From Rhodobacterales bacterium UBA7416 (lineage in GTDB: Bacteria; Pseudomonadota; Alphaproteobacteria; Rhodobacterales; Rhodobacteraceae), in contig DKMK01000091.1 in the NCBI GenBank assembly GCA_002469545.1, forward strand, positions 19,206-29,983: a stretch of DNA of 10,778 nt, given 5' to 3'. The notes beneath the pieces are model-generated. The model worked only from the letters and a program-made list of their open reading frames with translations. It was not told where the DNA came from and did not search any database. Both the position numbers and the translations under genes were made by a program. Below, piece after piece: positions 7,415 through 10,778 of this stretch. The stretch's first letter is position 1. The number at the start of each line of letters is the position of its first letter.

Positions 7415-8650
7415 TTATTTACGAAGTAGACGCGCTTGTGCCGCATCCTCGACGCTCCAGTCCATCAATCCCTGTATAATGCCACGCTGTACGATTACGC
7501 GCCATTTATCATTTAACAGGTTTCGCAGATCAGTTTTATTTGTCAAAAAACCCAATTCAATCAGAACGGACGGAATATCCGGCGCTTTTAATACTGTAAA
7601 CGCAGCTGCTAATTGAGGCCGCGAACGTGACCGCTGTGTGGATTGCGCAATCCCAGCGACCAATTTACCAGCCAGTTCCATTGACCGCGCATTGGTTTCC
7701 ACACGCGCAAGATCCATTAAAACGGATGTCACTGGTTCGTCTTGTTCTGACAAATCAACACCAGCCAACAAATCTGACCTGTCCAGCTGTGATGCCAATT
7801 GTGCCGCCGCTTCATCAGAAGCTTTGTTTGAAACAGTGTAAACTGTAATACCTGACGCGCGCCCTTCGGCCAAGGCATCGGCGTGCAACGAGATTAAGAT
7901 ATCGGCGTCACCTTTGCGCGCGGTGGAAATGCGCCCAGTTAATGATTTAAAATAGTCACCGTCACGGGTTAGAAACGCGTCGAATTGATCAGTCTTTGAC
8001 AAAGCTTCGCGCAGTTCAGTTGCGAAAGCTAAGACCAAATCTTTTTCATTGAAACCACTCACAACCGCACCGGGATCAATTCCACCATGCCCTGGATCAA
8101 TTGCTACCAGAATGGGGCGATCGCCTGTTTGGCGTTGACGTGAAACTGTTTCGAACTGAACTTCTTCTTGGGTCCATTCGGTATCGGGTTTGACAGTTGA
8201 TGCCGCATCAAACTTTTTTTGATCAGTTTTGCCTAACCGGATAAACAATTTTGCCGTACCGTCTGATTTTATTAACTCCATATGTGCACTTTGAACCAAC
8301 AAAGGTTGCGAAATAGGCAATACTAAACGCGTCCATCCTGGTTGAAAAACACCAAACCGTAAATTGCTAACCACCTCAGAATCAACAATACTTTCTGCTG
8401 CGGCGCTGTTCCATGCCAATTCGCGAAAATCCAAAATCACACGATTTGGTGCTGATCGCGTGAAAATGCGAAACGGTATTGCCTGTGATAATGCAAGCTT
8501 AATAGAAACGCCGCCAAACAGCCGGTCTGAAATACTGCTGTTTTCTGTGTCTACATTGGACAATGCACGCAATTCTTGGGCCTGTGCATTGCTTGCAAAC
8601 AATACACAAAACGCGGCAAATATTTTAACGAGATACTGAGTACGTTTCAT
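7415..8650 (-). CDS. amiC: N-acetylmuramoyl-L-alanine amidase, AMIN plus Amidase_3 (AmiC type)
   Basis: A 411-aa periplasmic zinc amidase that removes the stem peptide from MurNAc in peptidoglycan, usually during daughter-cell separation. Residues 1-24 are a signal peptide (basic MKRTQYLVK, hydrophobic core, cleavage near NAQA/QE). An AMIN domain (about 45-140) targets septal wall or envelope components; a linker (about 140-178) leads to the Amidase_3 domain (about 180-400). Zinc ligands are H188 in AIDPGHGG, E202 in FNEKDL and H256 in ISLHAD; the catalytic Glu is E365 in VLIELGFLTN. The set is complete, so the enzyme should be active. ATG 8650 gives the signal peptide directly, with only a purine-rich GAAAG as ribosome site. 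It is first of a minus-strand series with PBP1A and prfB, and divergent from rne. In other bacteria such amidases need an M23-like activator; the nearby M23 protein is not obviously one, as its active site is intact. Confidence 0.95.
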   Translation of the reverse strand: MKRTQYLVKIFAAFCVLFASNAQAQELRALSNVDTENSSISDRLFGGVSIKLALSQAIPFRIFTRSAPNRVILDFRELAWNSAAAESIVDSEVVSNLRFGVFQPGWTRLVLPISQPLLVQSAHMELIKSDGTAKLFIRLGKTDQKKFDAASTVKPDTEWTQEEVQFETVSRQRQTGDRPILVAIDPGHGGIDPGAVVSGFNEKDLVLAFATELREALSKTDQFDAFLTRDGDYFKSLTGRISTARKGDADILISLHADALAEGRASGITVYTVSNKASDEAAAQLASQLDRSDLLAGVDLSEQDEPVTSVLMDLARVETNARSMELAGKLVAGIAQSTQRSRSRPQLAAAFTVLKAPDIPSVLIELGFLTNKTDLRNLLNDKWRVIVQRGIIQGLMDWSVEDAAQARLLRK

Positions 8651-8716
8651 GGCTGCTTTCTTTTAATCTGTCATAACAAACTAAAAACAGATTGTAATTA
8701 TCTGATTGGCGATTTA

Positions 8717-8744
8717 ACTATAAAGAACACGGATGGTTTATCAC
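8717..8744 (-). promoter_or_regulatory. Candidate amiC promoter; its -10 overlaps a TATAAA facing rne
   Basis: On the minus strand, GTGATA (8744-8739) and TATAGT (8722-8717) are 16 nt apart, matching the consensus at four and five of six bases, about 67 bp before the amiC start. On the plus strand the same bases hold TATAAA (8719-8724), a possible rne -10 lacking a good -35 at 16-18 nt (TTGTAA 8692-8697 is 21 nt away). If both are used, the two genes would compete for one melting region. Confidence 0.3.
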
Positions 8745-8829
8745 CCTGTGTATTCAGATTCGCTGGATGCGTATCATGCGACAGGCCGTTGGAACTTCCA
8801 CGCCAAAGTCCGCCCCTGATCCACTAGCA

Positions 8830-8972
8830 GGCCATGTGGCCAAAAGAACAGCTTTATTGCGCTTATGCGCAAGAACAGCCCTATCAGCGACCTCGATAAG
8901 GTCGCCGGAGAAAACCGCGATGAAACGCGTGTGCAAATATAAGACGTTACCACAGGGGGCATCTGCCTCCTG
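8830..8972 (+). promoter_or_regulatory. Hairpin-rich probable 5' leader of rne
   Basis: The 421-bp gap between amiC and rne (8651-9071) holds no gene I can support but has a run of stems in rne orientation: GGCC/GGCC at 8830-8841; TTGCGC/GCGCAA with tetraloop TTAT at 8857-8872; GCGACC/GGTCGC with a 7-nt loop at 8887-8905; a small CGCG/CGCG stem at 8916-8929 presenting an ATG in its loop; and an 8-bp stem (one G-T) with tetraloop ATCT at 8953-8972. None is followed by a T tract. In enterobacteria, stem-loops in the rne 5' UTR let RNase E bind its own mRNA and repress itself. A similar autoregulatory leader is inferred here; these stems are not a match I can make to a known RNA family. The last 100 nt before the start look unstructured. 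Confidence 0.45.
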
Positions 8973-9071
8973 CTCTGACGCGAATGCATCGGTTTCCGCC
9001 ACAACTATTCACCCAAATTCATACCTCCCCTTATACAAAAGGCGGCCCGATTTGCGTGACGAAAGAAAACT

Positions 9072-10778
9072 ATGTCAAAGAAAATGCTTATTGACGCGAC
9101 CCACGCGGAAGAGACCCGCGTTGTTGTCGTGGAAGGAAACAAAGTCGATGAATTTGATTTTGAAAGCCTAAATAAACGTCAACTATCCGGAAATATCTAT
9201 CTGGCCAAAGTCACCCGCGTTGAACCGTCCCTTCAGGCCGCGTTCATTGATTACGGTGGAAACCGTCATGGGTTCTTGGCTTTTGCCGAAATTCACCCAG
9301 ATTATTACCAAATTCCTGTCGCAGACCGCGAAGCGTTAATGGCCGAAGAAGAGGCCTATGCTAAATCCATGGCCGAAGACGCTGAAAAAGAAAAACCCAA
9401 ACGTTCGCGCTCGCGTCGTCGTAAACCAAAAACTGTAGCCGCTGATGCAACAGAAGATGCAATTGTTGTATCCGAAGTTATCGAAACCGAAGAAACCGAT
9501 ACTGGTTTAGTCGAGGTTCCTGAAAACAACGATCAACCAACAACTGAGCCAAGCGAAGTTGAAGTAACAACACAAGAAGCACCCGCGGAAGTCGTTGAAG
9601 AACCAGTTGTTCAAGACACTGAGGAAGCCGTTGAAACACAAGAGCCTGTTGATACAGATGCCGATGGCGAAGACGATGATGGTGTTGATGACGGAATTGA
9701 ATCCGTTGCTGACGAAGACGTCGAAGAAGAAGTGCGTCCACGCAAGCCACGCCCACGTCGTTATAAAATCCAAGAAGTTATCAAAGTACGCCAAATTCTG
9801 TTGGTTCAAGTTGTTAAAGAAGAACGCGGCAACAAAGGCGCGGCACTGACAACTTACTTGTCTTTGGCTGGTCGTTACTGTGTCTTGATGCCAAACACTG
9901 CGCGCGGTGGCGGCATTTCTCGCAAAATCACCAATGCCCAAGACCGTAAGAATATCAAAGAAATCACCAACGAATTAGAAGTACCACGCGGTGCAGGCCT
10001 AATTGTGCGCACAGCCGGTGCAAAACGCAATCGCGACGATATTCTGCGCGACTATGAATATTTGATGCGCCAATGGAGCCAAATTCGCGATCTAACATTA
10101 GAAAGCATTGCGCCCTCGCAAATCTACGCCGAAGGCGACATCATCAAACGTTCGATCCGCGATCTGTACAACAGTGACATCGATGAAATCATCGTCGAAG
10201 GTGATCGCGGTTTTGAAGCGGCACAGGCATATATGACAATGCTGATGCCAACACATCTGGATCGTGTGAAAAAATACACCGAACGTATGCCATTGTTTGC
10301 GCGTCATCAGGTTGAAACATATCTTGCTGGTATGTTTAACCCGACAGTTCAGCTGAAATCTGGCGGTTACATCGTGATTGACACAACAGAGGCACTGGTT
10401 GCCGTTGATGTGAACTCTGGCAAAGCGACCAAAGAAAGCTCGATTGAAAAAACAGCACTTCGCACGAACCTTGAAGCTGCCGAAGAGGTTGCACGTCAAT
10501 TACGCCTACGCGATTTGGCTGGCCTTATCGTGATCGATTTCATCGACATGGAAGAGCGTCGCAACAATTCATCTGTTGAAAAACGCATGAAAGACAAATT
10601 GAAATCTGACCGCGCCCGTATCCAAGTTGGCCGCATTTCAGGTTTCGGTTTGATGGAAATGTCACGCCAACGCCTGCGACCTGGCATGTTAGAAGCAACA
10701 ACAGCACCCTGCCCGCATTGTTTGGGCACAGGTCTGGTACGTTCTGACGACAGCCAAGCATTGTCGATCCTACGTGAA
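9072..10778 (+). CDS. rne: Ribonuclease E, N-terminal 569 codons, continues past window
   Basis: RNase E is the main endonuclease of bulk mRNA decay and rRNA/tRNA maturation and the degradosome scaffold. The frame is open from ATG 9072 to the last base, so the C-terminal scaffold is outside the window. MSKKMLIDATHAEETRVVVV leads into the RNase H-like part. The S1 domain starts near 40 (NIYLAKVTRVEPSLQAAF), is interrupted by a charged insertion (about 82-230), and resumes at IQEVIKVRQILLVQVV up to KEERGNKGAALTT (K249). 5' sensor and DNase I-like regions follow, with catalytic D446 (VAVDVNSG) and D489 (VIDFIDM) and the zinc-link C547PHC550. Against E. coli as I recall it (D303, D346, C404, C407) every spacing matches with a constant offset of 143, placing the extra residues inside S1. 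Only a purine-rich AAAGAAAAC precedes the ATG. The gene is divergent from amiC. Confidence 0.96.
   Translation, partial: MSKKMLIDATHAEETRVVVVEGNKVDEFDFESLNKRQLSGNIYLAKVTRVEPSLQAAFIDYGGNRHGFLAFAEIHPDYYQIPVADREALMAEEEAYAKSMAEDAEKEKPKRSRSRRRKPKTVAADATEDAIVVSEVIETEETDTGLVEVPENNDQPTTEPSEVEVTTQEAPAEVVEEPVVQDTEEAVETQEPVDTDADGEDDDGVDDGIESVADEDVEEEVRPRKPRPRRYKIQEVIKVRQILLVQVVKEERGNKGAALTTYLSLAGRYCVLMPNTARGGGISRKITNAQDRKNIKEITNELEVPRGAGLIVRTAGAKRNRDDILRDYEYLMRQWSQIRDLTLESIAPSQIYAEGDIIKRSIRDLYNSDIDEIIVEGDRGFEAAQAYMTMLMPTHLDRVKKYTERMPLFARHQVETYLAGMFNPTVQLKSGGYIVIDTTEALVAVDVNSGKATKESSIEKTALRTNLEAAEEVARQLRLRDLAGLIVIDFIDMEERRNNSSVEKRMKDKLKSDRARIQVGRISGFGLMEMSRQRLRPGMLEATTAPCPHCLGTGLVRSDDSQALSILRE

Noticed and set aside
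8953..8972. Strong stem upstream of rne as a terminator or attenuator
   Set aside because: No T tract follows the stem on the plus strand, and no alternative pairing partner was clear by eye.
8754..9002. Two overlapping minus-strand frames of about 80 codons in the same gap
   Set aside because: They cover the same bases as the hairpin leader in different frames, have no recognisable motif and no clear ribosome site.
8767..9171. 134-codon plus-strand frame across the amiC-rne gap
   Set aside because: Its composition (many Arg, Thr, Ser, Cys in no domain-like order) and its out-of-frame overlap with the conserved rne start point to chance. Only a shorter version from ATG 8920 was kept as a possible leader frame.
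9312..9767. Frameshift or foreign insertion in rne
   Set aside because: The reading frame is unbroken, flanking landmarks keep exact spacing, and base use matches the rest of the gene. It is a normal loop insertion of this protein class.
1..10778. Mobile element, CRISPR array, tRNA or toxin-antitoxin pair
   Set aside because: No transposase or integrase, no regularly spaced repeats, no tRNA-like cloverleaf and no small paired genes were seen. The gene content is conserved core.

Overview
The window looks like core chromosome of an alphaproteobacterium, most likely a Rhodobacterales member of unusually low GC (I judge high-40s percent by eye, not computed). The order RNase E / cell-wall amidase / PBP1A / prfB, the form of the RNase E N-terminus (residues 1-80 read like Rhodobacterales RNase E) and a bactofilin next to an M23 endopeptidase all fit that group. 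No mobile element, tRNA, rRNA or CRISPR array is visible. This is mostly a conserved housekeeping and cell-envelope region, not an accessory island.

Layout. (1) 1-384, plus strand: the 3' end of a DUF455 ferritin-like protein. (2) 521-2345, plus strand: a two-gene unit in which a membrane-anchored, coiled-coil M23 (LytM) peptidase overlaps a bactofilin by 11 bp. It closes with a strong intrinsic terminator at 2365-2392. (3) 2449-8650, minus strand, read right to left: an AmiC-type N-acetylmuramoyl-L-alanine amidase, a class A penicillin-binding protein 1A, release factor 2 (prfB), and an uncharacterised 338-aa protein tightly coupled to prfB. This strand converges on the bactofilin unit at the terminator. 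(4) 9072 to the window end, plus strand: rne, encoding RNase E. It is divergent from amiC and open at the window edge, so only 569 codons are seen. A 421-bp gap between amiC and rne carries several consecutive hairpins and probably serves as the divergent promoter region and the rne leader.

How the genes fit together. Four of the seven proteins concern peptidoglycan: PBP1A polymerises and cross-links it, AmiC removes stem peptides from MurNAc (typically at the septum), the M23 enzyme is predicted to cut cross-links, and the bactofilin is predicted to form a membrane-bound scaffold that positions the M23 enzyme. prfB and rne concern translation termination and RNA decay.

Points most worth a second look: the bactofilin/M23 pair with its likely N-terminal membrane-targeting motif; a net insertion of about 142 residues, charged and mostly acidic, inside the RNase E S1 domain; the hairpin-rich rne leader; and the unknown protein whose Shine-Dalgarno overlaps the prfB stop codon. 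I found no clearly novel multi-gene system.
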